Assembly: GCA_947500135.1 (NCBI GenBank)
Contig: CANMQX010000006.1
Span: forward strand, 62,001 to 126,000
Length of the DNA stretch: 64,000 nt
Source of the DNA: an uncultured Paracoccaceae bacterium
GTDB taxonomy: Bacteria > Pseudomonadota > Alphaproteobacteria > Rhodobacterales > Rhodobacteraceae
Reading direction: 5' to 3'
In this document: positions 26,544 to 35,695 of the stretch, piece after piece
Layout of the letters: each line of letters begins with the position of its first letter
Position numbering within the stretch: position 1 is the first letter of the stretch
Position numbers and translations under genes: made by a program
The notes under the pieces: generated by a model
What the model was told of the DNA's origin: nothing
The model's input: the letters and a program-made list of their open reading frames with translations, nothing else
Databases searched by the model: none

Positions 26544-28051
26544 TAGGACGCCTCCATCGTTTCGGCCTGGCCTGTGGCAAGGACCATGATCCGTTCTTGT
26601 GTTGCTTCCTGCGCCGTAAGCAACCCCATTTGCTGCCCCTCGCGCATCACCAGAATGCGGTCGCCAAGGGCCAGCACCTCTGGCAGGTCGGACGAAATCA
26701 CGATGGCCGCCCCACCGGCTGCTGTGAATTCCCGGATCAGGTCATGCACTTCGGCTTTTGCGCCCACATCAATCCCCCGCGTCGGTTCGTCAAAGATCAG
26801 TATCTCGGGGTTCATGTTCAGCCATTTGGCGAGCATCGCCTTTTGCTGGTTGCCGCCCGATAGTGTCCCAACCGGAATTTCGACATCCGGCGTGCGGATA
26901 TTCAGCCGGGTCCGGTAGTTCTCTGCCACCTCACGTTCGGCATCCTGATTGAGGATGCCCCATCGGTTCAGAAAGCCGCCCAGTGTGGCCACGCTAATAT
27001 TGGCCCGGATCGGCATCGGCATCGCCAGCCCGAGCTTGCGCCGGTCTTCGGATACATAGGCGATCCCTGCATCCATGGCCTGACGCGGATGTGTGATCTG
27101 ATGATCCTGTCCAAATACGCGAATGGTTCCTGACGTCGCCGGTTCCACCCCAAAGATCGACAGCGCAACATCAGTGCGCCGCGCCCCGACAAGGCCCGCC
27201 ATGCAGATCACCTCGCCCCGGTGCAAAGTGAAGTCGATATCTTCGAAAACACCCGACAGGGTCAGTTTTTCGATCTGTAGCGCGACTGTGTTTTGTGCGG
27301 TGCTGGGCGCCTTGTTGAGGTAATTGCCGACATCGCGTCCGACCATTTCGGCGATCATGCCATCCGGCGTGACCTCAGCGATGTCCCGCGTTGAGATATG
27401 GCCGCCGTCCCGGATCACGGTGACACGGTCGGCAATCTCAAAAATCTCTTCCAAACGGTGAGAGATATAGACAACGGCGACGCCTTCGGCGGCCAGTGAC
27501 AGCGCAATCGCGCGCAGCCGCGTGGCCTCATGCGCGGAAAGCGATGCGGTGGGTTCATCCATGATCAGGACCCGCACATCTTCTGACAGCGCGCGCGCTA
27601 TCTCGACGGCCTGCTGTTCGGCCAAGGTCAGGCCGCTGGCGACCTGATCCACGTCCATCTCCATCCCGATCCGCGCGATCAGCTCACGCGCCTTACGCGC
27701 CTGACGCGCGGGGCGCCGAAACAACCCTTCGGAACGCGCGCTGATAAAGATGTTTTCGGTCACATCCAGATCGGGAAAGACCATAGGTTCCTGATAGATC
27801 GCCGCCACGCCCAAATCCCGCGCCGCTTGCGGGCCTTGTATTTTTTTTACGTCCCCATCGACATGGATATCGCCAGCGGTTGGCTGGTAAACGCCGGTCA
27901 TGATCTTGATCATGGTTGACTTGCCAGCGCCATTTTCACCGACAAGGGCGTGAACCTCGCCCGGGTAAAGGTCGAGCGACAAATCGGTCAATGCATGGGT
28001 CATCCCAAAGGATTTGGACACACCGCGCAATTGCATGATTGGCTGAGCCAT
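26543..28051 (-). CDS. Sugar ABC transporter ATP-binding protein (RbsA/RhaT-like)
   Basis: A 502-residue duplicated ABC ATPase of the carbohydrate uptake transporter-2 type. The first half has Walker A GENGAGKSTMIKI near residue 40, signature LTLAEQQAVEIARAL and Walker B VLIMDEPTASLS. In the second half the Walker A is degenerate (CMAGLVGARRTDVALS). The signature GTLSGGNQQKAMLAKWL and Walker B ILIFDEPTRGIDVG are intact. The start at 28051 has AGGAG upstream. The frame includes an uninterrupted run of eight A (27841-27848), a slippage-prone site. Confidence 0.93.
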   Translation of the reverse strand: MAQPIMQLRGVSKSFGMTHALTDLSLDLYPGEVHALVGENGAGKSTMIKIMTGVYQPTAGDIHVDGDVKKIQGPQAARDLGVAAIYQEPMVFPDLDVTENIFISARSEGLFRRPARQARKARELIARIGMEMDVDQVASGLTLAEQQAVEIARALSEDVRVLIMDEPTASLSAHEATRLRAIALSLAAEGVAVVYISHRLEEIFEIADRVTVIRDGGHISTRDIAEVTPDGMIAEMVGRDVGNYLNKAPSTAQNTVALQIEKLTLSGVFEDIDFTLHRGEVICMAGLVGARRTDVALSIFGVEPATSGTIRVFGQDHQITHPRQAMDAGIAYVSEDRRKLGLAMPMPIRANISVATLGGFLNRWGILNQDAEREVAENYRTRLNIRTPDVEIPVGTLSGGNQQKAMLAKWLNMNPEILIFDEPTRGIDVGAKAEVHDLIREFTAAGGAAIVISSDLPEVLALGDRILVMREGQQMGLLTAQEATQERIMVLATGQAETMEAS

Positions 28052-28117
28052 TTCGATCTCCTGATCGGCCCGCGACAACTGGGACACGCTGTCGCGGACC
28101 GGTAGGGCCGGGGCGAC

Positions 28118-29155
28118 TTACTGTGCCGCGGCTTCTACGTTTTCACTTGTGTAGACGGTGAACGGCCCCATCAGGATGCGCTTGGAGCCGGGGCGACCGG
28201 GGTCTTCCTCAATCGCGAAATCACCCATCCGCCCGGCGCTGAAGCTTTCGCCAATGTCACCGGTCAACTGCCCGGTCGCAAGGCCGTAGGCGGTGTAATA
28301 GGTCAGGTAGCCAAGGTCGCGAAAATCCCACAGGGCGAATTCCGGCGCGCAGCCATTCATGGTGTAGGACACCATCTCGGACGGCAGCCCAAGACCAGAG
28401 ACCTTCACCTGATCGCAAAGCCCTTCATCCTGCATCGCCTTGGCAGAGGCCTGAATGCCCACCGTGGTCGGCGACATGATCACCCCAAGGTCGGGGTATT
28501 GGTCGACCAATGACAGGGCGCGATTATAGCTGACCTCCGCCTGATCATCGCCATAGACGATATCAACCAGTTCGATGCCCGCATATTTGTCACCCTTCAA
28601 CGCCTCCTGCATGGATGCGATCCACGCGTTCTGGTTGGCCGCATCAGGTGTGGCCGACAGCACCGCCATCTGCCCTTCACCGCCAAGGATCGAATGGGCC
28701 ATATCGGCCATCACCGTCCCGATGGAGCCGAAATCCACCTGTGCGACAAAGACGTCTTCACCTTCGCCGCCAGGGATTGGGCTATCCCATGTCACAACGC
28801 GTGTCCCCGCCTCTTGTGCGGCCACGGCGGAAGGCGCAATCTGGTCGCCTGCATTGTTCGACAGCATGACGGCCCCCTGCCCTTGCGTGGCAGCCGTTGT
28901 CATGATCTCGATTTGACCGGCGACAGAGTTTTCCGGGGTTGGCCCGACAAAGAGCAATTCGCCGGGATTGCCCAGCTCTGCATGGGCTTCCTGTGCGCCT
29001 TCATTGGCCTGATCAAAGACCAGAATACCCAGGAATTTCGGCAGCAGCACCATATCGGCCTCTTGCCCGCCTTCCAATGCGGTTTGCGCGTTGGCAAGGC
29101 TTGCCCCGCTCATCATCAATGCGGCCAGAAGGCCAAGGGTTTTCGTTGATTTCAT
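28118..29155 (-). CDS. Sugar ABC transporter periplasmic substrate-binding protein (RhaS-like)
   Basis: A 345-residue periplasmic binding protein of the type I (ribose-binding) fold. A Sec signal peptide covers residues 1-28 ([17 protein letters not shown] ... LANAQ), without a lipobox. Fold motifs are [56 protein letters not shown] and [22 protein letters not shown]. The last is typical of the rhamnose/AI-2 binding branch. The start at 29155 has GGAGGAGG 6-9 bases upstream, the strongest ribosome-binding site in the operon, fitting a protein needed in excess. Confidence 0.9.
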   Translation of the reverse strand: MKSTKTLGLLAALMMSGASLANAQTALEGGQEADMVLLPKFLGILVFDQANEGAQEAHAELGNPGELLFVGPTPENSVAGQIEIMTTAATQGQGAVMLSNNAGDQIAPSAVAAQEAGTRVVTWDSPIPGGEGEDVFVAQVDFGSIGTVMADMAHSILGGEGQMAVLSATPDAANQNAWIASMQEALKGDKYAGIELVDIVYGDDQAEVSYNRALSLVDQYPDLGVIMSPTTVGIQASAKAMQDEGLCDQVKVSGLGLPSEMVSYTMNGCAPEFALWDFRDLGYLTYYTAYGLATGQLTGDIGESFSAGRMGDFAIEEDPGRPGSKRILMGPFTVYTSENVEAAAQ

Positions 29156-29212
29156 CGTTTCCTCCTCCAAAAATCACGATCGTTTCAGTTTGGTTCCGAT
29201 TTGTTTGCGCGT

Positions 29213-30175
29213 TTAGGTATCAGGCACCGGTTTGCGCGGGTCATCGCCTCGTAGCGCGCGTGCCAGATCATCGGCCACCAGCCCCTGCAACCGACCGATT
29301 GCGGCCTCGGAATACCAGGCGGCATGGGGTGACAGCAGGCAGTTGGGCGCAGATCGCAGTGGTGCGTCATCGGGCAGCGGTTCAGTGTGAAACACATCAA
29401 GTGCTGCCCCGCCGATGGTGCCCGCCGACAAGGCGGCGGCCAGATCGTTTTCATTGATCAACTGGCCCCGCGCCGAGTTGACGATCATCGCGTGGGACTG
29501 CATCTGCGCGAAACGTGCGGCGTTGAAAAAGCCGGATGTGGCGGCTGTGCTGGGCGCGTGGAGCGAGATCAGATCGGCCTGCGACAGCAATGCATCCGCT
29601 GTCACAAGCGTTGCCCCCGCCGCATGCGCCTGATCGGCTGACAGCCCCGGATCAGACACGATGAACCGGAAGCCGAACCCGTCCAACCGCCGCCTGACGG
29701 CAGAGCCGATTTGCCCCATTCCAAAAAACCCGATGGTTGTATCGTTGAAGGGTTTCATCGGCTTTGCCACCTTCACGGCCGCCCATTCACCACCCCGCAC
29801 TGACGCATCCAGCGGCACAAGTTTGCGCAGCAATGTCAGGATTGTTGCGGATGTATGATCGGCAACCTCATCAGCGCAGTAATCCGGCACATAGCCGACT
29901 TTCAGCCCGGCCTGCCCGGTCGCATCCAGATCGATATTGTCATAACCCACACCGTAGCGGATCACGGTTGCACCGGGTTTGACCGCAGCTGCGGCTTTGG
30001 CCCCGAAAGTCGCGAATTGCACGGCGACAGCATCGGCCCCGGCGACGGCTGCTGCAACCTCCGCATCAGTTTTGCACTGATGTGCAGCAAACGCGGCACC
30101 AGCGGCTTTTGCTGCCCCTTCTTCGGCGGTCAGAGCCGGGAATGTGTAGTCCGTGACGACGACTTTCTGGCTCAT
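29213..30175 (-). CDS. D-isomer-specific 2-hydroxyacid dehydrogenase (CtBP-like)
   Basis: A 320-residue NAD-dependent dehydrogenase. The substrate-binding half contains VAVQFATFGAKAAAAVKPG. The Rossmann motif TIGFFGMGQIGSAVRRRL lies near residue 150. Catalytic residues are Arg in VNSARGQLINENDLAAAL, Glu in ALDVFHTEPLPDDAPL and His in LLSPHAAWYSEAA. Members reduce 2-keto acids or oxidise D-2-hydroxyacids. It overlaps the decarboxylase-like gene by four bases and lies 57 bp before the binding-protein gene. Its acid substrate is probably an intermediate of the sugar pathway (inference). Confidence 0.88.
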   Translation of the reverse strand: MSQKVVVTDYTFPALTAEEGAAKAAGAAFAAHQCKTDAEVAAAVAGADAVAVQFATFGAKAAAAVKPGATVIRYGVGYDNIDLDATGQAGLKVGYVPDYCADEVADHTSATILTLLRKLVPLDASVRGGEWAAVKVAKPMKPFNDTTIGFFGMGQIGSAVRRRLDGFGFRFIVSDPGLSADQAHAAGATLVTADALLSQADLISLHAPSTAATSGFFNAARFAQMQSHAMIVNSARGQLINENDLAAALSAGTIGGAALDVFHTEPLPDDAPLRSAPNCLLSPHAAWYSEAAIGRLQGLVADDLARALRGDDPRKPVPDT

Positions 30176-30951
30176 GGGTTTGTCTCCAGGTAATCATGGA
30201 TGATCTCACCCGCGACGAGGGTGAAATCGGCCCGCCAGAACATCGCCTCCAACGGTTCAAGAACCGGCAGACGAAAGATGGGCAGTTGGGCATTGGGCCG
30301 CAGTTCGACCGTTGCGGGGCCGGTCCACGCCTCGTGAACCTGCAAATCTGCAAGTTTCCGGCTGGTCAGTTGCCGGATTGCGGGCCGCCCATCGATATGA
30401 TCAATGGCCTTGAGGTTGATATTGGTTGCGAAATCGAAATGCGGTGTAAGGTCGCCCGCATCAGCCTTGCGCTGTTTGTAAGGTGTCGTAGCGGTGATCA
30501 CGTCGATCCCGTTGCGGGCGACCCCGCCGACGATCAGATCGCCACGAAAATCCAGGCTTGGTTCGCCCAGTTTCTTGGGCTGGCCATGGGTCTCGCGCCC
30601 ATGGGCCACGCCGATATCAGATGACAGCACCAGATAGGGCGAATAGGCCCCAACCCGGTCGCCCAGCCGCGCACCGAACATCACGTTCGCCTCGCAATAA
30701 GGCCCGATCCAATCTGTATCATTCATCTTGTAGATATGCGCGCAGACCACATCCCCAACGGGTTCCAATGGCGGCGGCAGCAGGAATGCCATCGCGTCGG
30801 GATCGGTGCGCCAATAGACGGTCAGAATTTCAGCGTTGCGGAATGTAAAGGGGAATGGCGGCACCATGGGCGCATCCCACGGCGTTGAAAAACCGCCCTG
30901 ACGGATGTCGTCCTCTGTGGGTTTTTTGATGCCAAAGCGTCTGACGCTCAT
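30172..30951 (-). CDS. Acetoacetate decarboxylase-fold protein
   Basis: A 259-residue protein of the acetoacetate decarboxylase family. The Schiff-base lysine motif is intact (HGQPKKLGEPSLDF, near residue 130). It is followed by the RNGIDVITATTPYKQ region, and preceded by the substrate strand YLVLSSDIGVAHGRE. Family members decarboxylate beta-keto acids or perform related imine chemistry. The start at 30951 has AGGGGGAG about 9 bases upstream; the longer frame to 31095 covers the operator and is rejected. It is first in the minus-strand operon. Confidence 0.82.
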   Translation of the reverse strand: MSVRRFGIKKPTEDDIRQGGFSTPWDAPMVPPFPFTFRNAEILTVYWRTDPDAMAFLLPPPLEPVGDVVCAHIYKMNDTDWIGPYCEANVMFGARLGDRVGAYSPYLVLSSDIGVAHGRETHGQPKKLGEPSLDFRGDLIVGGVARNGIDVITATTPYKQRKADAGDLTPHFDFATNINLKAIDHIDGRPAIRQLTSRKLADLQVHEAWTGPATVELRPNAQLPIFRLPVLEPLEAMFWRADFTLVAGEIIHDYLETNP

Positions 30952-31031
30952 CCCCGCGAACTCCCCCTTTTGTTGGCAAATAGTCCTGGCTTTCGCCCAC
31001 CTATTGCCGCTCCCCCCGTGATCTCGCAGAT

Positions 31032-31082
31032 TGGTTTGACAGACCAGCGAAGTCACATTACCAATTAATTGGTCATACCAAT
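31032..31082. promoter_or_regulatory. Palindromic GntR/FadR-type operator cluster between divergent operons
   Basis: ATTGGT-CAT-ACCAAT (31068-31082) is a perfect 6+6 palindrome. It fits the FadR-subfamily pattern TGGT-NNN-ACCA. A perfect 14-bp palindrome ACCAATTAATTGGT (31060-31073) shares its half-site, and TGGT...ACCA at 31032-31046 adds another pair. A TTGACA at 31036-31041 could be a -35 for the plus-strand SDR gene, with the operators over its -10. The binding protein is inferred to be the operon's GntR regulator. Confidence 0.65.
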
Positions 31083-31112
31083 TTACGTGAGTCAAGGAGG
31101 AATTCCCATCCC

Positions 31113-31895
31113 ATGTTCGACTTGTCGCCCATCAATGTGCCGAACCTGTCTGGCAAAACCATCCTTGTGACAGGGGCCGGTCGGGGCATTGGCGCGACCC
31201 TTGCAGGGATGCTTGCGCAGAAAGGCGCACATGTTTTTGCAGGCGTTTACGGCCCTGCCGATCCGATAACGGCGCATCATCTGGACGGGTGCATGAAGGT
31301 CGATCTGGACGTCACGGATGCGGGGTCTGTCGCCTCTGTCATTACCCAGATCAAGGCAGAGACCGGGGCGCTGGATGCGCTGGTCAATAATGCCGGGGCA
31401 ATCACACCGATTGGCCATGTGGACACGCTACCCACCGAATCCCTGCGTGGCGCTTATGAGGTGAATGCGCTGGGGCTACACCGTATGTCCTGCGCCGCCT
31501 TGCCCTTGCTGCGTGCCGCCAAAGGCGTTGTCGTGAATGCCGGAACCGGTGCCGCCACAACCCCGATGGAAGGTTGGGCCGCCTATTGCAATTCAAAGGC
31601 TGCCGCCCGGATGATGACAATGATGTTCGCCAAGGATCTTGAGGATAGCGGCGTTCAATTCTTTTTCGTCGGCATTCCCCCTACCGATACCGAAATGCAG
31701 GCCGAAATCCGCACTGCCGGGTTGAACCCGATAAGCAAGATTGATCAGGGTGATCTGGTCAAACCCGAGGTGCCCGCCAGCATCATGGCGTGGCTTTGCA
31801 CCCCGCCTGCCCGTAAGCTGGATGAGGTCATATTGGACGTGCGCGACGATTTCTTTCGCGCGATGATGGCTGATGCAGCACAGGCGAGGGAGTGA
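31113..31895 (+). CDS. Short-chain dehydrogenase/reductase
   Basis: A 260-residue SDR oxidoreductase. It has the cofactor motif TGAGRGIGATLAG at residues 19-31 and an Asp-Val after beta-3 (DLDVTDAG). NNAGAI lies near residue 92, and the catalytic YCNSK motif near residue 155. The usual catalytic Ser position reads VVNAGTGAATTP. AAGGAGG lies 12 bases before the ATG. It is divergent from the sugar operon and 6 bp before the enolase-superfamily gene, so the pair probably oxidises then dehydrates a sugar. Confidence 0.88.
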   Translation: MFDLSPINVPNLSGKTILVTGAGRGIGATLAGMLAQKGAHVFAGVYGPADPITAHHLDGCMKVDLDVTDAGSVASVITQIKAETGALDALVNNAGAITPIGHVDTLPTESLRGAYEVNALGLHRMSCAALPLLRAAKGVVVNAGTGAATTPMEGWAAYCNSKAAARMMTMMFAKDLEDSGVQFFFVGIPPTDTEMQAEIRTAGLNPISKIDQGDLVKPEVPASIMAWLCTPPARKLDEVILDVRDDFFRAMMADAAQARE

Positions 31896-31901
31896 TCAGA
31901 A

Positions 31902-33029
31902 ATGAAAGTCCAAACCGTCGAGGCGATCCCTGTATCCTATCAGGAACCGACGGATCATAACCGGTTCAGGTCGGTCTGTCTGGTCAAGATCACCGATACC
32001 GATGGCCGCGTTGGATGGGGTGAGGCCTGCGCCTATTTCCCCGAAGCCACCCTGGCGGTGACAAAGATCATCGAAGGCCTTGCCCCGATTGTTATTGGCC
32101 AGAACCCCCTGCATACCGAAGCCATCTGGCTGAAACTGAAGGAGCATAGCTGGTGGTACGGCACCGGTGCGGGCATCGCGTCGCTTGCCATATCGGGTAT
32201 CGACATCGCCCTATGGGATCTGAAGGGCAAGCAATTGCAGACCAGCGTTCTGGATCTGTTGGGCGGCCCCGTGCGGAACCAATTGCCCGCGATTGCCAGC
32301 CTGCATGGCACCAAAGCCAGCATTGACGCCATGGCCGAAGAAATTGCGGCCCATACCGATACCGGCCTGCACGGAGCCAAGGTTGGGTTTGGCAAGGCTG
32401 GTGATGCCGATCTGGGCTTTGATGAGACCCGCGATCTGGCATTCGTGGATAAGGTGCAGGCCGCGATGGGCCCCGGCAAGGACCTGATGATCGATCTTGG
32501 TGTCAAGAATTTCTGGGATGTTCCAACGGCCATCCGCCGCGCCCGCGCGTTTGAGGAACGCGGTGTTGCCTGGTTGGAGGAACCCCTGGGCCATGACGAC
32601 CCCGCAGGTTATGCCGCCCTGCGCGCCGCATCGGGGATACGCATCGCTTACGGTGAAAGGGAATGGAACGCCCGCGGTGTTCAGCGGATTGTGGAAACCG
32701 GCACGGTGGATGTTGTGGGGCTTGACCCCGGCCGGGTTGAGGGGATTACCGGGTTCCGCAAGGCCGCCGACATCTGTGCCCTGAACCGGCGTCAGGCCAA
32801 TGCCCACAACTTTTCCACAGCGATTGTCGGGGCCGCCAGTCAGGCGCTAAGCTTTGCCTGCCCCGCCTGCTATCTGCTTGAATTGCAACCGGTCTATGGC
32901 CCCGCCCAGCGTGACCTTGTTGATCGGCCCGTCTGGCATGTCGATGGGTATGTGAACATGCCAGACGGGCCGGGACTGGGTATCGCGGTGAACGAGGACC
33001 TTGTGCAATCGGCTCGGATGGATCGCTGA
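31902..33029 (+). CDS. Mandelate racemase/muconate lactonizing enzyme (enolase superfamily)
   Basis: A 375-residue enolase-superfamily protein, most likely a sugar-acid dehydratase. The N-terminal capping domain (VKITDTDGRVGWGEACAYFPEAT) is followed by the barrel (ISGIDIALWDLKGKQLQ). Metal ligands are expected in LMIDLGVK (Asp), VAWLEEPLG (Glu) and IAYGEREW (Glu). A His (ANAHNFST) with a preceding Asp (VGLDPGR) may form the acid/base dyad. The second-strand motif is Lys-Val-Gly (HGAKVGFGK) rather than Lys-x-Lys, so only one barrel lysine is present. The substrate is unknown. Confidence 0.85.
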   Translation: MKVQTVEAIPVSYQEPTDHNRFRSVCLVKITDTDGRVGWGEACAYFPEATLAVTKIIEGLAPIVIGQNPLHTEAIWLKLKEHSWWYGTGAGIASLAISGIDIALWDLKGKQLQTSVLDLLGGPVRNQLPAIASLHGTKASIDAMAEEIAAHTDTGLHGAKVGFGKAGDADLGFDETRDLAFVDKVQAAMGPGKDLMIDLGVKNFWDVPTAIRRARAFEERGVAWLEEPLGHDDPAGYAALRAASGIRIAYGEREWNARGVQRIVETGTVDVVGLDPGRVEGITGFRKAADICALNRRQANAHNFSTAIVGAASQALSFACPACYLLELQPVYGPAQRDLVDRPVWHVDGYVNMPDGPGLGIAVNEDLVQSARMDR

Positions 33030-33098
33030 GTTACCTGACGGTCAGAACACAGCGGTTATCATGCAAGACAGTATCAACACGACCTGGGATTTTATCTA

Positions 33099-34550
33099 CT
33101 ACTGAACCGCCCTGATCGCCGGATAGGCGCGCCGGAAGGCCTGATGCGCATCCTGGAATGCTGCGGCATTGTCGTCATCGGGTAGGATTTCATCCTGGAT
33201 ATCCGGTGCTTTGATCAGGCGATCTGGCGTTGCTTCGCCAGCGGCCAGCATCCCCAAACGGGCTGCCCCCAATGCCGCCCCGAATTCTCCCGATCCGGGC
33301 AATTGCAACGGCACCCCAAGGGTCGTTGCGATCAGTTTCAGCCAATATCGCGATGCGCTGCCCCCACCGATGGCGATGATCTTGTCCAGTCGCGCATCGG
33401 TTGCGACAAGCGCGTCAAAGCTATCGCGCAGCCCGAATGCCACGCCTTCCAATACCGCCCGGGTCAGGTCCGCTTGCGTGGTTCCGGTGGATAGCCCGGT
33501 AAAGCTGCCGCGTGCGCCTGCGTCATTATGCGGGGTGCGTTCACCTGACAGGTAAGGCAGGAAACGGACCTCCCCCGGTGTCTGAATATCATTGCCCAGC
33601 GCCGCTGTCAGATCCGCAGGCGATGCGCCCGCGATCCGCGACAACCAGTTCAGGCTATCGGTCGCTGATAGCATCACCCCCATTTGATACCATCGTCCCG
33701 GCACTGCATGGCAGAAGGTATGCACAGCCGTTTCCGGTGCGGGCCGATATCCGTCGCGTGCTGCCAACAACACGCCAGAGGTGCCGAGTGACACAAACCC
33801 CTGCCCTTCGTTCAGCGCACCAATCCCACAGGCGGCAGCTGCGTTATCGCCCGCACCGCCTGCGATGGTCACGTTGTTTTTCAAACCCCAGCTTTCTGCC
33901 AGATCACGCCGCAGCGTGTCTGCCGCTTCGGACCCTTCCACAAGCCGGGGCATCTGATCGCGCCGCATATGGCTGGCGTCCAACAACTGATCCGACCAAT
34001 CCCGCGCGCCCACATCCAACCAGGATGTCCCCGCGCTGTCAGACATGTCGGCCACGTAATCGCCTGTCAGGTAGTAGTTCAGGTAGGCGGCTGGCAGCAA
34101 AACCTTGGCCACCCGGTCGAACACTTTCGGTTCATGATTGCGCACCCACACCAATTTGGGGGCCGTGAACCCCGGAAACACGATATTGCCCGACAGCGCC
34201 TGCACCCCATCTATGACGTCCAGTTCTGCCGCTTCAGCATGGGATCGCTGGTCATTCCACAAGATACAAGGCCGCAGCACTTCGCCTGCCTTATCCAGCA
34301 GGGTTGCCCCATGCATATGCCCCGCGACCCCGATCCCGCGCAGATCCGCAAAGCCCGGGTATTTGGCGCGCATTTCGCCCATCACCGCATCAAGTGCAGC
34401 GATCCAATCAGCCGGGTCCTGTTCCGACCAACCCGGATGCGGCTGCGTGGCCTGATAGTGACGTTCTGTGGCACCGATCGGTGTGCCATCTGCATCCACC
34501 AGCAGTGCCCGCAGGCCAGAGGTGCCAAGATCAATACCAAGAAACGTCAT
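33099..34550 (-). CDS. xylB: Xylulokinase (FGGY family)
   Basis: Phosphorylates D-xylulose to xylulose 5-phosphate. The 483-residue FGGY kinase has the N-terminal phosphate-1 loop FLGIDLGTSGLRALLVDADG. GWSEQDPADWI and GIGVAGHMHGATLLDKAG (the xylulokinase-type GQMHG region) follow. VTIAGGAGDNAAAACGIG and the C-terminal adenosine motif IIAIGGGSASRYWLKLIA are intact. The start at 34550 has GGAAGG upstream; the upstream extension to 34691 overlaps the dehydrogenase gene. The partner dehydrogenase lies 50 bp upstream, pointing to a pentitol-to-xylulose route. Confidence 0.92.
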   Translation of the reverse strand: MTFLGIDLGTSGLRALLVDADGTPIGATERHYQATQPHPGWSEQDPADWIAALDAVMGEMRAKYPGFADLRGIGVAGHMHGATLLDKAGEVLRPCILWNDQRSHAEAAELDVIDGVQALSGNIVFPGFTAPKLVWVRNHEPKVFDRVAKVLLPAAYLNYYLTGDYVADMSDSAGTSWLDVGARDWSDQLLDASHMRRDQMPRLVEGSEAADTLRRDLAESWGLKNNVTIAGGAGDNAAAACGIGALNEGQGFVSLGTSGVLLAARDGYRPAPETAVHTFCHAVPGRWYQMGVMLSATDSLNWLSRIAGASPADLTAALGNDIQTPGEVRFLPYLSGERTPHNDAGARGSFTGLSTGTTQADLTRAVLEGVAFGLRDSFDALVATDARLDKIIAIGGGSASRYWLKLIATTLGVPLQLPGSGEFGAALGAARLGMLAAGEATPDRLIKAPDIQDEILPDDDNAAAFQDAHQAFRRAYPAIRAVQ

Positions 34551-34602
34551 GAACTGCCTTCCATATCCCAAAGCGGGGTTTGTGTGTGATTGGGGTCTGC
34601 CC

Positions 34603-35655
34603 CTATTGCGGCAAAGCGATTTGCATTTTGACATCCGCAGGCGGTACGCTGGCCGCCACATCAAATGCCGCCACGCTATCGGCAAACCCAAAGGTTCGTG
34701 TGATCAACGGTTTCACATCAATCGCCCCGGAGCTGAGCATGCCCACACAGCGCGGAAACACATGCGCGTAGCGAAAGATATTTTCGACACGCGCCTCGCG
34801 GATCATCGCCGCCCCTGCGTCATACTGGATCGGATCCGGCTGGCCCCCGATCATCACCACACAACCGCCCGGGCAAAGTGGTTCAAAAACCGTTTTGGCC
34901 GCATGGGGGCTTCCTGTCGCCTCGAACACCACATTGACGCCCCAGCCATCCGTGTCACGTTTGACCAGATCCACAAGGTTTTCGGACCGCACATTCACAG
35001 GTGTGATTGCGGGGCTGAGTGCGCCTGCAATTTCCAGCTTTTGATCGGCCAGATCGGTTACATAGACCCTGGCGCATCCTGCCGCGAGCGCCGATAGCGC
35101 CGTCACCAGCCCAATCGGCCCTGCCCCCATCACCACCGCATTGTCACCCGGTTTTATCCGCGCCTTGGTCGCCGCATGCACCCCAACCGCCAGCGGTTCA
35201 ACCATCGCCCCTTCGGCAAAGCTGACATTGTCTGGCAGTTTGAATGTGAACGCCGCCGGGTGGGTACAGGTCGGGCGCAGGATGCCATGAACAGGCGGGG
35301 TCGCCCAGAATCGCACGGCGGGGTCTATATTATACATGCCCAGCCGGGTCGCTTTGCTATTGGGATCGGGGATGCCCGGTTCCATGCAAACCCGGTCGCC
35401 GGTTTGCAGTGTTGTGACGTCTGCCCCGGTCTCGATCACCGTTCCTGACGCCTCATGGCCCAGGATCATCGGCGCATTCACCACAAATGGCCCAATCCGC
35501 CCGTGGGTATAATAATGCAGGTCCGACCCGCAGATACCCACTGTGTGCAGTTTGATGCGCACATCCCTGGCGCCAAGCACCTCTTCTGTCCGGTCGATTT
35601 CCGGGACGTCGCGCAGGTTCAACACATCCTTCTTTTCAAGAACAAGCGATTGCAT
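34603..35655 (-). CDS. Zinc-dependent polyol dehydrogenase (xylitol/L-iditol dehydrogenase type)
   Basis: A 350-residue medium-chain dehydrogenase of the sorbitol dehydrogenase branch. Catalytic zinc ligands are Cys in [14 protein letters not shown] (near residue 43), His-Glu in ILGHEASG (near 68) and Glu in [14 protein letters not shown]. The structural-zinc cysteine cluster is absent, as in sorbitol dehydrogenases. The NAD motif is [14 protein letters not shown]. Next to xylulokinase it most plausibly oxidises xylitol or D-arabinitol to D-xylulose. The gene lies 40 bp after hisH on the same strand. Confidence 0.88.
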   Translation of the reverse strand: MQSLVLEKKDVLNLRDVPEIDRTEEVLGARDVRIKLHTVGICGSDLHYYTHGRIGPFVVNAPMILGHEASGTVIETGADVTTLQTGDRVCMEPGIPDPNSKATRLGMYNIDPAVRFWATPPVHGILRPTCTHPAAFTFKLPDNVSFAEGAMVEPLAVGVHAATKARIKPGDNAVVMGAGPIGLVTALSALAAGCARVYVTDLADQKLEIAGALSPAITPVNVRSENLVDLVKRDTDGWGVNVVFEATGSPHAAKTVFEPLCPGGCVVMIGGQPDPIQYDAGAAMIREARVENIFRYAHVFPRCVGMLSSGAIDVKPLITRTFGFADSVAAFDVAASVPPADVKMQIALPQ

Positions 35656-35695
35656 GATTTGGCCCTTCCTGATGTTGGTCGCGCGCCCTGCCCGG

